A stretch of 64,000 nucleotides of DNA from Methylosarcina fibrata AML-C10. Lineage in GTDB: Bacteria; Pseudomonadota; Gammaproteobacteria; Methylococcales; Methylomonadaceae. The DNA lies in contig NZ_KB889965.1 of NCBI RefSeq assembly GCF_000372865.1, forward strand, positions 579,902-643,901. Reading direction: 5' to 3'. The first letter of the stretch is position 1. Each line of letters opens with the position of its first letter. A program made the translations under genes and the position numbers. The notes under the pieces are model-generated. The model worked only from the letters and a program-made list of their open reading frames with translations. It was not told the origin of the DNA and did not search any database. Shown here piece by piece: positions 28,784 to 39,237 of this stretch.

Positions 28784-29658
28784 TCAGTTTTCTCCGGATG
28801 CCTTCGCCGCCGGTTTTTTCAGCCGGTACAGAGCCGAAATATCTTCGTCGCCGTAGCCTTGCGCCATCAGTTTTTGATAATCGGCTACGGTCACATCCGC
28901 CAGGGGAATGGAGATGCCGGCCTGCCTTGCCATTTCCTGGCAAATTTTCAAATCCTTGTGGTGCAACGCGAGTTTGAAGCCGGGAGCGAAAACGCCGCGC
29001 GTCATGGTCAGTCCGCGGCGGTCCAGAAACCAGTTGCCGGCGGCGCCGCCCGAGACGACCTCGATCACTTTTTCCATCGGCAAGCCTTGCGCTTCGGCGA
29101 ATGCCAGAGCTTCGGTGACCGCCTCGTTAATGCCGGCGCACAGGATCTGATTGACCGCTTTGGTAGCCTGTCCCGCCCCGGTTTCGCCCATATGAGCGAT
29201 ACGGGAGCACATGGTTTCCAGCACCGGCCGCGCTTTTTCCAGCGTTTCGGCGGAGCCGCCGACCATCATCGCCAGGGTCCCGTTCCGGGCGCCTTCGACG
29301 CCGCCCGATACCGGCGCATCGAGAAAATCAACCCGATGTTCGGCCAGAAGCGCGGCGGCCGTTTTTGCGGTGAAGCGGCTGACCGTGGACATGTCGACCA
29401 CGATCGAGCCGGGCTTCAAGGCTTTTGCGATGGCGTTGATCACACCGAGCAGATCGTCGTCCGCCGACACGCAGATTAATACGATATCCATGTCGGCCGC
29501 CAGTAAGGCCGGCCGTTCATAGGCAGGTACGTTCAGTTCCCCGGCCAGGCTATGCGCCTTGGCGGCGGTGCGGTTGTACAAGCCTGAAAGCAGGCCGGCT
29601 TGGGCGATGTTGCGGGCCATGCCGGTACCCATGCCGCCCAGTCCGATGAAACCGGTTT

Positions 29659-29662
<4 letters not shown>
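28784..29662 (-). CDS. NAD(P)-dependent beta-hydroxyacid dehydrogenase
   Basis: 292 residues. N-terminal Rossmann fold (GFIGLGGMGTGMARN), substrate motif DAPVSGGVEGA, and the catalytic Lys in GQATKAVNQ. It belongs to the 3-hydroxyisobutyrate / 2-hydroxy-3-oxopropionate (tartronate semialdehyde) reductase family. Which substrate it uses cannot be decided here. Its ATG overlaps the speA stop by 4 bases, so it is transcribed with speA. Confidence 0.85.
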
Positions 29663-31500
<1,838 letters not shown>

Positions 31501-31537
31501 AATGATCTCCGTTGTAACGTGATTTTCCGAATTCTAA

Positions 31538-31543
31538 TATAAT
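31538..31543 (+). promoter_or_regulatory. Candidate -10 box upstream of speE
   Basis: A perfect TATAAT lies about 39 bases before the speE start in the 81-base region shared with divergent speA. The nearest -35-like sequence (TTGTAA, 31512) has a long 20-base spacer, so the assignment is tentative. Confidence 0.4.
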
Positions 31544-31581
31544 GTAGCGAACTTCATCCTTTTATTTTTCAGGACCAGTCC

Positions 31582-32427
31582 ATGAATGAAACTCAGTGGT
31601 TTACCGAGGAAGTCCCAGGGGCCGAATCGGCTTTTTCGTTAAAATATAAGAAAAAGCTGCACGAAGAACAATCCGAATTTCAGCACATCGAAATCTATGA
31701 AACCGAAGGTTTCGGCAATTTGATGGTGATCGACGGCTGCACCATGGTATCGACTCGTGACAATTTCTTTTATCACGAAATGATGAGTCACCCGGTGCTC
31801 TTTACCCATCCCGATCCCAAACGGGTCTGGATCATCGGCGGCGGCGATTGCGGCACCTTGAAGGAAGTGCTCAAACACCGTTCGGTAGAGCAGGCGGTGC
31901 AGATCGATATCGACGAGCGGGTGACCCGCCTGGCCGAGATTTATTTTCCCGAATTGTGCGAATCGAACAACGATCCTAGGGCCGAACTGAAATTTATCGA
32001 CGGCATCAAGTGGGTCAAGGACGCAGCCCCGAATTCGGTCGACATCATCATCGTCGACAGCACCGACCCGATCGGGCCGGCCGAAGGGCTGTTCAACGAA
32101 GCGTTTTACCACGATTGTTTTGCCTGTTTGTCGGAACACGGCATGCTGGTGCAGCAAAGCGAGTCGGCCTTGTATCACATGAAACTGATCGGCGAGATGC
32201 GCCATGCGATGAGTTCGGCGGGATTCGCTCATCTGCAGACGTTGTTTTTCCCGCAATGCATCTATCCTTCCGGCTGGTGGAGCGCAACGATTGCCGGTAA
32301 AACCAGTCTCAATCAATTCCGGGAACTGGACTCGGCCGACAAACGATTCGATACGACCTACTATAATGTCGATATCCATCGCGCGGCCCTGGCTCAGCCC
32401 GAATTTTTCAAGCGGGCCATCGCTTGA
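31582..32427 (+). CDS. speE: Spermidine synthase
   Basis: 281 residues. Transfers the aminopropyl group of decarboxylated SAM to putrescine. Motifs: FQHIEIYETEGFGNLMVIDG, the SAM-site IIGGGDCGTLKEVLKH, acidic IDIDE, and the gate-keeping catalytic Asp in IIVDSTDPIGPAEGLF. Pairs functionally with the divergent speA, although no agmatinase or SAM decarboxylase gene is in the window. Confidence 0.93.
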   Translation: MNETQWFTEEVPGAESAFSLKYKKKLHEEQSEFQHIEIYETEGFGNLMVIDGCTMVSTRDNFFYHEMMSHPVLFTHPDPKRVWIIGGGDCGTLKEVLKHRSVEQAVQIDIDERVTRLAEIYFPELCESNNDPRAELKFIDGIKWVKDAAPNSVDIIIVDSTDPIGPAEGLFNEAFYHDCFACLSEHGMLVQQSESALYHMKLIGEMRHAMSSAGFAHLQTLFFPQCIYPSGWWSATIAGKTSLNQFRELDSADKRFDTTYYNVDIHRAALAQPEFFKRAIA

Positions 32428-32555
32428 GATAAAAAGCCGAGGCTGCCGGAGCGTATGTTTCGAGCCGAACCCGGGCCGGATCAAGGAAAGGTCCGGCATT
32501 TACCCTTTGGCCGGGTTGCCGTATCCGGCCCTTTTATTTGATAGAGAGATTTCCG

Positions 32556-32816
32556 ATGTTTGATCCCAAATCGATAGACGACATTGCCGGCCGCCTGGCC
32601 GGAGCAATCCCTCCGGGCCTCAACAGCCTCAAAGAGGACCTTGAAAAAAATTTCCGCGCCATTCTGCAAAGCGCGCTGGGCAAATTGGACCTGGTAACTC
32701 GAGAGGAATTCGAAGTGCAGAAAATGGTGCTGGCCAAGACCCGCGCCAAGCTGGAAGACCTGGAACAACGGGTCGCTCAAATGGAGCAGCAGATCCTGAC
32801 CAAGGAAGACGTTTAA
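32556..32816 (+). CDS. ubiK: Ubiquinone biosynthesis accessory factor UbiK (YqiC/BMFP family)
   Basis: 86 residues. An amphipathic N terminus (MFDPKSIDDIAGRLAGAIP), a central region, and a C-terminal coiled coil (VLAKTRAKLEDLEQRVAQME) as in UbiK, which binds UbiJ and lipid for late coenzyme Q steps. ATG 32556 gives the standard MFDPK-type start. It sits upstream of comM, a common gammaproteobacterial pairing. Confidence 0.9.
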   Translation: MFDPKSIDDIAGRLAGAIPPGLNSLKEDLEKNFRAILQSALGKLDLVTREEFEVQKMVLAKTRAKLEDLEQRVAQMEQQILTKEDV

Positions 32817-32897
32817 TTTCCTGGAGAGGCAGGATGCAGGGATAAGTTTTAACAAGGAAGAATTCAACGTGCCCGTTCAACATTCTGACCTTTTCTC

Positions 32898-34406
32898 ATG
32901 TCGCTAGCGGTAGTTTACAGCCGGGGCCGTTCCGGCATCGACGCGCCTCTGGTCACGGTCGAAGTGCATGTCGCCAACGGTTTGCCGGCGCTGAATATCG
33001 TCGGCCTGCCGGAAACCGCGGTCAAGGAAAGCAAGGACCGGGTGCGCGGCGCCATCCTGAACTCCCGCTTCGAGTTTCCGGCTCAGCGCATCACTGTCAA
33101 TCTGGCGCCCGCCGATCTGCCGAAAGAAGGCGGCCGCTTCGATCTGGCCATTGCACTCGGCATTCTCGCGGCGTCCGGCCAGATTCCGAATGTTCATCTG
33201 GATCAATACGAGTGTATCGGCGAACTCTCCCTGGGCGGCCAATTGCGCCCGATCAGCGGCGCCCTGCCGGTCGCGATCCAGACCCGGAACCAGCGGCGCA
33301 AGCTGATTCTGCCTCGCGAAAACCGGGAAGAAGCGGCTCTTGTGAAAGAGAGCGCGCTGATTCCTGCCGGGCATCTGCTGGAGGTTTGCGCCCATCTTTC
33401 GGGACAGCGGCCGATCGAGGCCGAGTATCGGCAGACCGAGCAGCCTCTGCCGGAGGCCGACCTCGATTTTACCGACGTCCACGGTCAGTATCAGATCAAG
33501 CGGGCATTCGAAATCGCCGCCGCCGGGGCTCATAACATCCTGATGATGGGCCCTCCGGGCACCGGCAAGTCGATGTTGGCGGCGCGCCTGCCGACCATTC
33601 TTCCCCAACTAACCGAAGAGCAGGCTCAGGAAACCGCGGCCATCGCTTCGATCAGCGATCAGGGACTGGACGTGGCCCGTTGGCTGAAGCCGCCTTTCCG
33701 GGCGCCGCATCATACCGCCTCGGCTGCGGCGTTGGTCGGCGGCGGCAGCAATCCCAGGCCGGGAGAAATCTCGTTGGCGCATAACGGCACTTTGTTTCTG
33801 GACGAACTGCCGGAGTTCGACCGGAAAGTGCTCGAAGTCTTGCGCGAACCTCTCGAAACCGGCCATATCACCATTTCCAGGGCCACTCGGCAGGCCGACT
33901 TTCCGGCGAGATTTCAATTGGTGGCGGCGATGAATCCTTGTCCCTGCGGTTATCTCGGTGATGCTTCCGGCCGCTGTCATTGCACGTCGGAACAGGTGGC
34001 CCGTTATCGGGCGCGCATCTCCGGCCCTTTGCTGGACCGCATCGACATGCATCTGGAAGTGCCGAGAATCCCCATGGAAATCCTGCGCAAAGGATCGGCC
34101 CAGGGCGAGGAAAGCAGCGCCGTCATTCGCGAGCGCGTAGTGGCCGCAAGAAATCTTGCCCTGGTCCGAAGCGGCAAGGCCAACGCCGCGCTGAATGCCA
34201 AAGAAGTCAAGCTGTTCTGCCGTCTGTCCGAACCGGGGCATCAATTGCTGGAACAGGCCATGGAAAAATTCGGCCTGTCGCACAGAGCCTACCACCGCAT
34301 TTTAAAACTGGCGAGAACCATCGCCGATCTGGCGCATTCGGAAGCCATTGACATCACTCATCTTAGCGAAGCCATCGGCTACCGCAAACTGGATCGTCGG
34401 GCGTGA
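32898..34406 (+). CDS. comM: ComM/YifB AAA+ helicase (Mg-chelatase-like)
   Basis: 502 residues. N-terminal lon-like domain (VEVHVANGLPALNIVGLPETAVKESKDRV), Walker A MMGPPGTGKSMLA near 215-227, Walker B LFLDELPEF, zinc-type cysteines in NPCPCGYLGDASGRCHC, and the C-terminal Mg-chelatase domain (RAYHRILKLARTIADL). ComM is a hexameric branch-migration helicase that extends recombination tracts in natural transformation. Presence does not prove competence. Confidence 0.94.
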   Translation: MSLAVVYSRGRSGIDAPLVTVEVHVANGLPALNIVGLPETAVKESKDRVRGAILNSRFEFPAQRITVNLAPADLPKEGGRFDLAIALGILAASGQIPNVHLDQYECIGELSLGGQLRPISGALPVAIQTRNQRRKLILPRENREEAALVKESALIPAGHLLEVCAHLSGQRPIEAEYRQTEQPLPEADLDFTDVHGQYQIKRAFEIAAAGAHNILMMGPPGTGKSMLAARLPTILPQLTEEQAQETAAIASISDQGLDVARWLKPPFRAPHHTASAAALVGGGSNPRPGEISLAHNGTLFLDELPEFDRKVLEVLREPLETGHITISRATRQADFPARFQLVAAMNPCPCGYLGDASGRCHCTSEQVARYRARISGPLLDRIDMHLEVPRIPMEILRKGSAQGEESSAVIRERVVAARNLALVRSGKANAALNAKEVKLFCRLSEPGHQLLEQAMEKFGLSHRAYHRILKLARTIADLAHSEAIDITHLSEAIGYRKLDRRA

Positions 34407-34541
34407 GGGGAGAGCGGCCGGGATCTTTGGCCAATTTCTGGTGCTTAGGATAGGGTCACAAATCACTTTCCGGAATCTGAGTGGTTCCGAAGCGCACGAT
34501 GGTTGCTCTCCGCTTTGACAAGAGGGGCGGGGGAGATTTTT

Positions 34542-36007
34542 TTTAACAAATAATGAGAAATCCCCCGGCTTTGCCGCACTGCCATTAAGTTAAGCAACCT
34601 TTGGGAGCGGTAAAGGTCGTAGAAGGATTTGGAGGCCGTCATGGACAAAAAAGCAGGCGTTGAACCGGAGCCGAGAGAAAATCAGCGATGAGGTTTTCAA
34701 GCGGCGGCACTCGGCGACGGACCGAGCCTTCACCCGGTTGCGCAGCTTGCCTTTCAGTTTAGTGCTGGTAATGGTGCTCCGGAACAGTGTGAAGGCCCTC
34801 CAGAACGTGGTGAACGAGGTCATGGCGTGGTTGGAGCAGTGCCCGGTGACTGCCAGCGCGTACTCACAAGCCCGCTACAAATTCAAACATACGGCTTTCA
34901 TCGAACTGAACGAGGAAGCCGTGGTGCGGGCGATGTATGGAAGCAACTATCTGACGTTCTGGGGGATGCGCATTCTGGCTGTGGACGGTTCCCGCCTGAT
35001 CCTGCCGAACACCGAAGAGGTCAGGCAAGCGTTCGGAACACTCCCCCACACGAATGGCCGGGACGCGGGACGGCTTGGGGAACATCCCTACGCCACGGCG
35101 TCGGTGCTGTTTGATGTTCTGAATCGCGTGGCGTTGGACGCGACGCTGGGATGCGCTAAGGCCTACGAAGTAGATCTCGCCGTGGCGCACCTGCCCCATA
35201 CCCGCCCAGGCGACCTTCTGATCATGGACCGGAATTGTGCATCCTACCGGATGCTCGCGGAGTTCGTCCATCGCGGACGTGATTTCGTGATCCGCTGTTC
35301 TGCGGCCTCATTCGGGCCTGCGCAAAGGATGATGAGAGGAGAAGGGCCTGACAGCCAGATCGTCACGCTGGTTCCGTGCGCTGCGCAAGCGGGTCCGGTT
35401 CGCCAGCTTGGCCTGCCCGCATCCATCAAGGCGAGGTTTGTGCGCGTCCTGCTGAATACGGGTGAGTGGGAGGTGCTGGTCACCTCCTTGCTCGACGAAA
35501 TCCGATATTCCACGACAGAATTTCGGTCGCTCTATGCCTGGCGTTGGGGGATTGAAACATTTTACGGCTTGCTTAAAACCCGGCTGGAATTGGAGAACTT
35601 CACGGGTAACGGCGCCGAGGCCGTGCGTCAGGACTTCCACGCCACCATTTACCTGTCCGGCTTGGAATCCATCCTGACCGAACCGGCCCAAGCCCGCTTG
35701 GACGCGAGGACAACCCGTTATCCACAAGCCGTGAACCGCTCGGTCTCCTTCAATGCCATCAAGATGGCCGCTCTGGAATTGCTCTCCAGTGATCTCAACT
35801 TGGAGCCGCTGCTGGAACGGTTGACTCAGTTATTCCAGACCAGCCCCGTAACGGTCCGGCCAGACCGTTCCCCTCCGCGCCGGAAGCCTTCCGACCGCGT
35901 TTCGCTGAATTTCCATAAGCGCAAGAAAAAGCACGGTTTATAGGACTGGCAAACCTTAACTTAATGACAGTGCGGCAGAGCCGGGGGATTTCTCATTATT
36001 TGTTAAA
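34542..36007 (+). mobile_element. IS4-family insertion sequence, complete (1466 bp)
   Basis: 53-bp terminal inverted repeats (34542-34594 and 35955-36007, starting TTTAACAAATAATGAG) match at all but two positions. They enclose a single intact transposase gene. No convincing target duplication flanks it: the left side is a T-run after GGGGGAGA, the right side is CCCTACGAAATCG. That agrees with a deletion or rearrangement next to the element after insertion. Confidence 0.93.
34660..35943 (+). CDS. IS4-family DDE transposase
   Basis: 427 residues. Catalytic D109 (ILAVDGSRLILP), D190 (LLIMDRNCASYRM) and E299 within the YREK signature Y292-R295-E299-K306 (YAWRWGIETFYGLLK), all present with the correct spacing. 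The frame is intact, so the element may still be mobile. Confidence 0.93.
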   Translation: MNRSREKISDEVFKRRHSATDRAFTRLRSLPFSLVLVMVLRNSVKALQNVVNEVMAWLEQCPVTASAYSQARYKFKHTAFIELNEEAVVRAMYGSNYLTFWGMRILAVDGSRLILPNTEEVRQAFGTLPHTNGRDAGRLGEHPYATASVLFDVLNRVALDATLGCAKAYEVDLAVAHLPHTRPGDLLIMDRNCASYRMLAEFVHRGRDFVIRCSAASFGPAQRMMRGEGPDSQIVTLVPCAAQAGPVRQLGLPASIKARFVRVLLNTGEWEVLVTSLLDEIRYSTTEFRSLYAWRWGIETFYGLLKTRLELENFTGNGAEAVRQDFHATIYLSGLESILTEPAQARLDARTTRYPQAVNRSVSFNAIKMAALELLSSDLNLEPLLERLTQLFQTSPVTVRPDRSPPRRKPSDRVSLNFHKRKKKHGL

Positions 36008-36381
36008 CCCTACGAAATCGGGGTGTTTGTCCGCTCTGAAAACGAATTAGATAGAGCAATCGCCGCAGTTGAACAATCAAAACTCCTTTCAAAGTCCTGG
36101 ATGAGCATGTCGAAACGGTCAGCGGTTATGCTTCGGTTTGCACCATGCCTCTCGCCAAAGGGTTGGAGTTTCGAGCGGTTGTGGTGATGGCCTGCGACGA
36201 TGAAGTTATACCGTCGCAAAAGCGTATCGAAACGGTTGCCGACGACGCCGACCTCGAAGAAGTTTATAACACCGAGCGGCATTTACTCTATGTAGCATGT
36301 ACTCGGGCGAGAGATCATTTGCTGGTGACCAGTGGTGACGTTCCTTCCGAATTTCTGGATGATTTCTGTCAAGTGAATTGA
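36008..36381 (+). pseudogene. C-terminal remnant of a UvrD/Rep-type DNA helicase, frameshifted
   Basis: Directly at the IS right end the frame reads PYEIGVFVRSENELDRAIAA. A one-base loss near 36090 then shifts it, and the next frame reads KVLDEHVETVSGYASVCTMPLAKGLEFRAVVVMACDDEVIP and ends HLLYVACTRARDHLLV (helicase motifs V and VI). Restoring one C in CTCCTTTC rejoins the frames. The N-terminal two thirds with the Walker A motif are gone and are not on the other side of the IS. Confidence 0.82.
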
Positions 36382-36580
36382 CGTTCTGCAGATCTTAGTT
36401 GTTTTTTAAGCTGATATCCATCACCACGAAATCCGACGAACGGTTCTCAATTGAGCGGCATAATGGATGTAAGCTGGCGTGAGCTCGGGATGAAAATGCT
36501 GGAGCTTCCGCCCGGAGTCCGGCTTTAGCTCGAAAATAGTAATGCAAATGGCGTTGCCTGGTCGTAGCCGGGTTTGCTTT

Positions 36581-36985
36581 TTAATATTTTCTTTTGGAAA
36601 AAATCACGATATAGCCGTTTTTCATGGCATGGTCCTGATTGTAAGTCACGCCGGTGGCCTCTATGTCTTGTAAAATTTCAGGGGTCGCGCTGGCCGGGCA
36701 AATCACATGAACGTTGCCGCCGGCTTTTTTCGCCATCGCATTGGCCTGGATCAATTGGTTCCTTGTCTTTTTCGACAGTCTGTTTCCCGAAATGATTTGC
36801 TTGTTGGAATAAACGTGTTTTTGAGTTACCACGAAATCGTCCAGCCGGCTCGGGGCATTTGCCGGCCGAGCCGGATACCGGTCGGTGACTATCGCCCAGA
36901 TCGCCTGGGCTTTATCGGCTGTATTGGCACAGCCGGATAAAGGGAGCGACAGAACACCGATGACAATCAATAATAATTTCCGCAT
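36581..36985 (-). CDS. Hypothetical lipoprotein (134 aa)
   Basis: Signal with lipobox LPLSGC (Cys19). The mature part is basic and contains VICPASATPEILQDIEATG. Not recognised as a known family. It lies about 94 bases downstream of the kinase gene, same strand, at the end of the kinase-phosphatase-protease block, so it could be in the same transcript. Envelope location is the only function clue. Confidence 0.65.
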   Translation of the reverse strand: MRKLLLIVIGVLSLPLSGCANTADKAQAIWAIVTDRYPARPANAPSRLDDFVVTQKHVYSNKQIISGNRLSKKTRNQLIQANAMAKKAGGNVHVICPASATPEILQDIEATGVTYNQDHAMKNGYIVIFSKRKY

Positions 36986-37078
36986 GGCTCAAAAAGGAAA
37001 TGAGGGCTTAACACGGCCTGATACCATGGAAGTCATGGAGAAGCCAGACTTTTCGATGATCGAAATGGCCGTCCGAGC

Positions 37079-38362
37079 CTAATTTTTGAAAAAATCCTTT
37101 GCCCAGTCATCGATATTTGGGTCACTCGATAACCCTTTTTTGGATTTTTTTCTTTTGCCGGCGGAAGCGCTGCGCCGTTTGCCTTGCTCGTTGTTTGAAG
37201 ATGCGGCCTTTTTCTCGGGCGTAGCTGCCTCTTCCGTTTTCAGCGCGGTCGCCTGCGGGCCTTCTGCCGCACGGCCCGCGTCCTCGCGGTGGATGTCATC
37301 CTGATCAGGCGCCGTGAGCATGGATTGAATTGAATTATCGGCGGACAGGAAAGGCTCATTGCCTGGAGAAGCGGTTAATGTGGAGACAGAAGCTAATTCT
37401 TCCGCCGACGAAAATTGCGCCAGCCGGAACAGATAGCCGGATCCGCCGGTCAGCAAGGCGATTAACAGAATAAGGACAGGATAATCTCGGCAAAATCTGA
37501 AAAAACGGTTTTCGATTTTGATGACCGGAGCCACCACCGTTTTGTCCGCTGTTTTGTAGAGCACCTTGTTTAATTCTTCAATAAATTCCCGGGCGGTGGC
37601 AAAGCGCTTGTCGGGCCGTTTTTCCAGCGCTCTGAGCACCGTTTTGTCGAGCATCACCGGAATCGAACCGGCAAAAAGCCGCAACGATTTCGGCTTTTCT
37701 TCGATTTGCGATTTGATTAAATCGTAGTCGGTGCTTTTTTCGAAAGGCAGCCGGCCGATCAGCATTTCGTAAAGAACCACCGCGGTCGAGTAAAGGTCGG
37801 CGCGTTCGTCGGTCTCTCTGCCTTGAAGTTGCTCCGGGGATACGTATTCGAGCGTTCCCACCAGATGGCCCAAACGGGTCAGCCGGGCTTTTTCCAGAAT
37901 GCGCGCTATGCCGAAATCCAGGATCTTGAGTTCGTTGTTGGCCGTTACGATGATGTTGGAAGGCTTGACGTCCCGATGCACGATGTTGAAACCGTGCGCA
38001 TGGGACAAGCCTTCGAGAATGGCAATGGCGCAGTGAACCGCTTCCCGCCACGGCAGGAAGCCTTTCTGTTGGATAATGTTCTCCAGCGTGTCGCCGTTGA
38101 CGAATTCCAGCGCCATGTAGTATTGGTCTTGGTAACGCCCGAAATTATAGACCGCGGCGATATTGTTGTGATGCAGCCGTCCGAGCGCCACCGCTTCCGA
38201 CCGGAACCTCTGGACCACGTCTTCCTTGCTGCTGAGTTCCGGTTTAAGCAGTTTGATCGCGACCTCCCGCTCGAGCATCACGTCGATCCCTTTATATACT
38301 TCTCCCATGCCGCCTTCGCCGATTTTTTCCAGGATCCGGTAATTGTCGATCTGATTCATCAT
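37079..38362 (-). CDS. Membrane-anchored Ser/Thr protein kinase (PknB-like)
   Basis: 427 residues. Complete kinase domain (8-270): glycine loop IGEGGMGEVYKG (14-25), ATP lysine K37 (VAIK), helix-C E56, catalytic loop HRDVKPSN (D131, K133, N136), DFG (149-151), and GTLEYVSPEQ in the P+1 region. All catalytic residues are present. One transmembrane segment (about 294-313) is followed by an extracytoplasmic or linker tail of ~110 residues rich in Ala, Lys and Ser. No PASTA repeats. It is 10 bases downstream of the PP2C gene in the same operon. Confidence 0.92.
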   Translation of the reverse strand: MMNQIDNYRILEKIGEGGMGEVYKGIDVMLEREVAIKLLKPELSSKEDVVQRFRSEAVALGRLHHNNIAAVYNFGRYQDQYYMALEFVNGDTLENIIQQKGFLPWREAVHCAIAILEGLSHAHGFNIVHRDVKPSNIIVTANNELKILDFGIARILEKARLTRLGHLVGTLEYVSPEQLQGRETDERADLYSTAVVLYEMLIGRLPFEKSTDYDLIKSQIEEKPKSLRLFAGSIPVMLDKTVLRALEKRPDKRFATAREFIEELNKVLYKTADKTVVAPVIKIENRFFRFCRDYPVLILLIALLTGGSGYLFRLAQFSSAEELASVSTLTASPGNEPFLSADNSIQSMLTAPDQDDIHREDAGRAAEGPQATALKTEEAATPEKKAASSNNEQGKRRSASAGKRKKSKKGLSSDPNIDDWAKDFFKN

Positions 38363-38372
38363 AGCCGTGGCA

Positions 38373-39230
38373 TTAATAACGGGTAGCCGGGATAGGGTCG
38401 AAAGCGCGGGCGGCTTTCAATATCTTGACAACGATGACCGAAATATTATCGTAGCCGCCTCTTGCATTCGCCAGATCGACAAGAAGTTTGCAGGCCTGCT
38501 GGGAAGGATGACGATCGATCAGCTCGACCATTTCGGCTTCTTCCACTAAATCGTATAAACCGTCGGAACACAAGAGAAAACTGTCGCCGATCGCGGCCGC
38601 CAGCGGTGCTTCCGCGACGTCGACCCGGACTTTGGTCTGAGTGCCGACCGCTCTGGAAATGACGTGCCGGTCGGGATGCGTTTTGGCCGCTTCGGGGGTG
38701 AGCAAGCCTCTATTGATCAGCTCATTGACGACCGTATGATCCTGGCTGAGCTGGCGCCATTGCCCGTCCCGAATGCGATAGAGCCGGCTGTCGCCGGTAT
38801 TGGCATAATAAACGTACCCGTTCAGAAGCAGCATGGCGACCAGCGTCGTGCCCATTCCCGCCAGTTCGGGCGATTGCCGGGCTTGTTGAAAAATGGCCTT
38901 GTTCGCTTCCTGAAAGACTTTTTTTAACGCCAGGAACCCATTGTTGCGGTAGTCCAGCAATTTCGACAATTCTCTTTGCACGGTGTTCACGGCCATTCGG
39001 CTGGCCGTCTCGCCGCCTTGGTGGCCGCCCATGCCGTCGGCGACCATCGCCAGGAGATTTCTGCTGTTGGCGAAATTGATGAGGCCGACGTTGTCCTGAT
39101 TGTTCGGGCGAGCGCGTCCGGTGTCCGATACCGAGCCGATTTCCAGGCAGTAGGCCGCTTCGGGGGAGGCGCCGCAGCCGGACGGATCGGAGTTTCGGTG
39201 ATCGATGAACTGCTTCCAGTACTGAAACAT
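38373..39230 (-). CDS. PP2C-family Ser/Thr phosphatase
   Basis: 285 residues, soluble. PP2C metal and catalytic motifs are all present: SDTGRARPNNQDN near 35-47, MVADGMGGHQGGE near 61-74, NTGDSRLYRIRDG, LLCSDGLYDLV and GGYDNISVIVV. It should remove phosphates placed by the adjacent kinase. The N-terminal ~30 residues (MFQYWKQFIDHRNSDPSGCG) are extra to the family core. It sits 7 bases after the FHA-protease gene. Confidence 0.92.
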   Translation of the reverse strand: MFQYWKQFIDHRNSDPSGCGASPEAAYCLEIGSVSDTGRARPNNQDNVGLINFANSRNLLAMVADGMGGHQGGETASRMAVNTVQRELSKLLDYRNNGFLALKKVFQEANKAIFQQARQSPELAGMGTTLVAMLLLNGYVYYANTGDSRLYRIRDGQWRQLSQDHTVVNELINRGLLTPEAAKTHPDRHVISRAVGTQTKVRVDVAEAPLAAAIGDSFLLCSDGLYDLVEEAEMVELIDRHPSQQACKLLVDLANARGGYDNISVIVVKILKAARAFDPIPATRY

Positions 39231-39237
39231 GGCCGGC

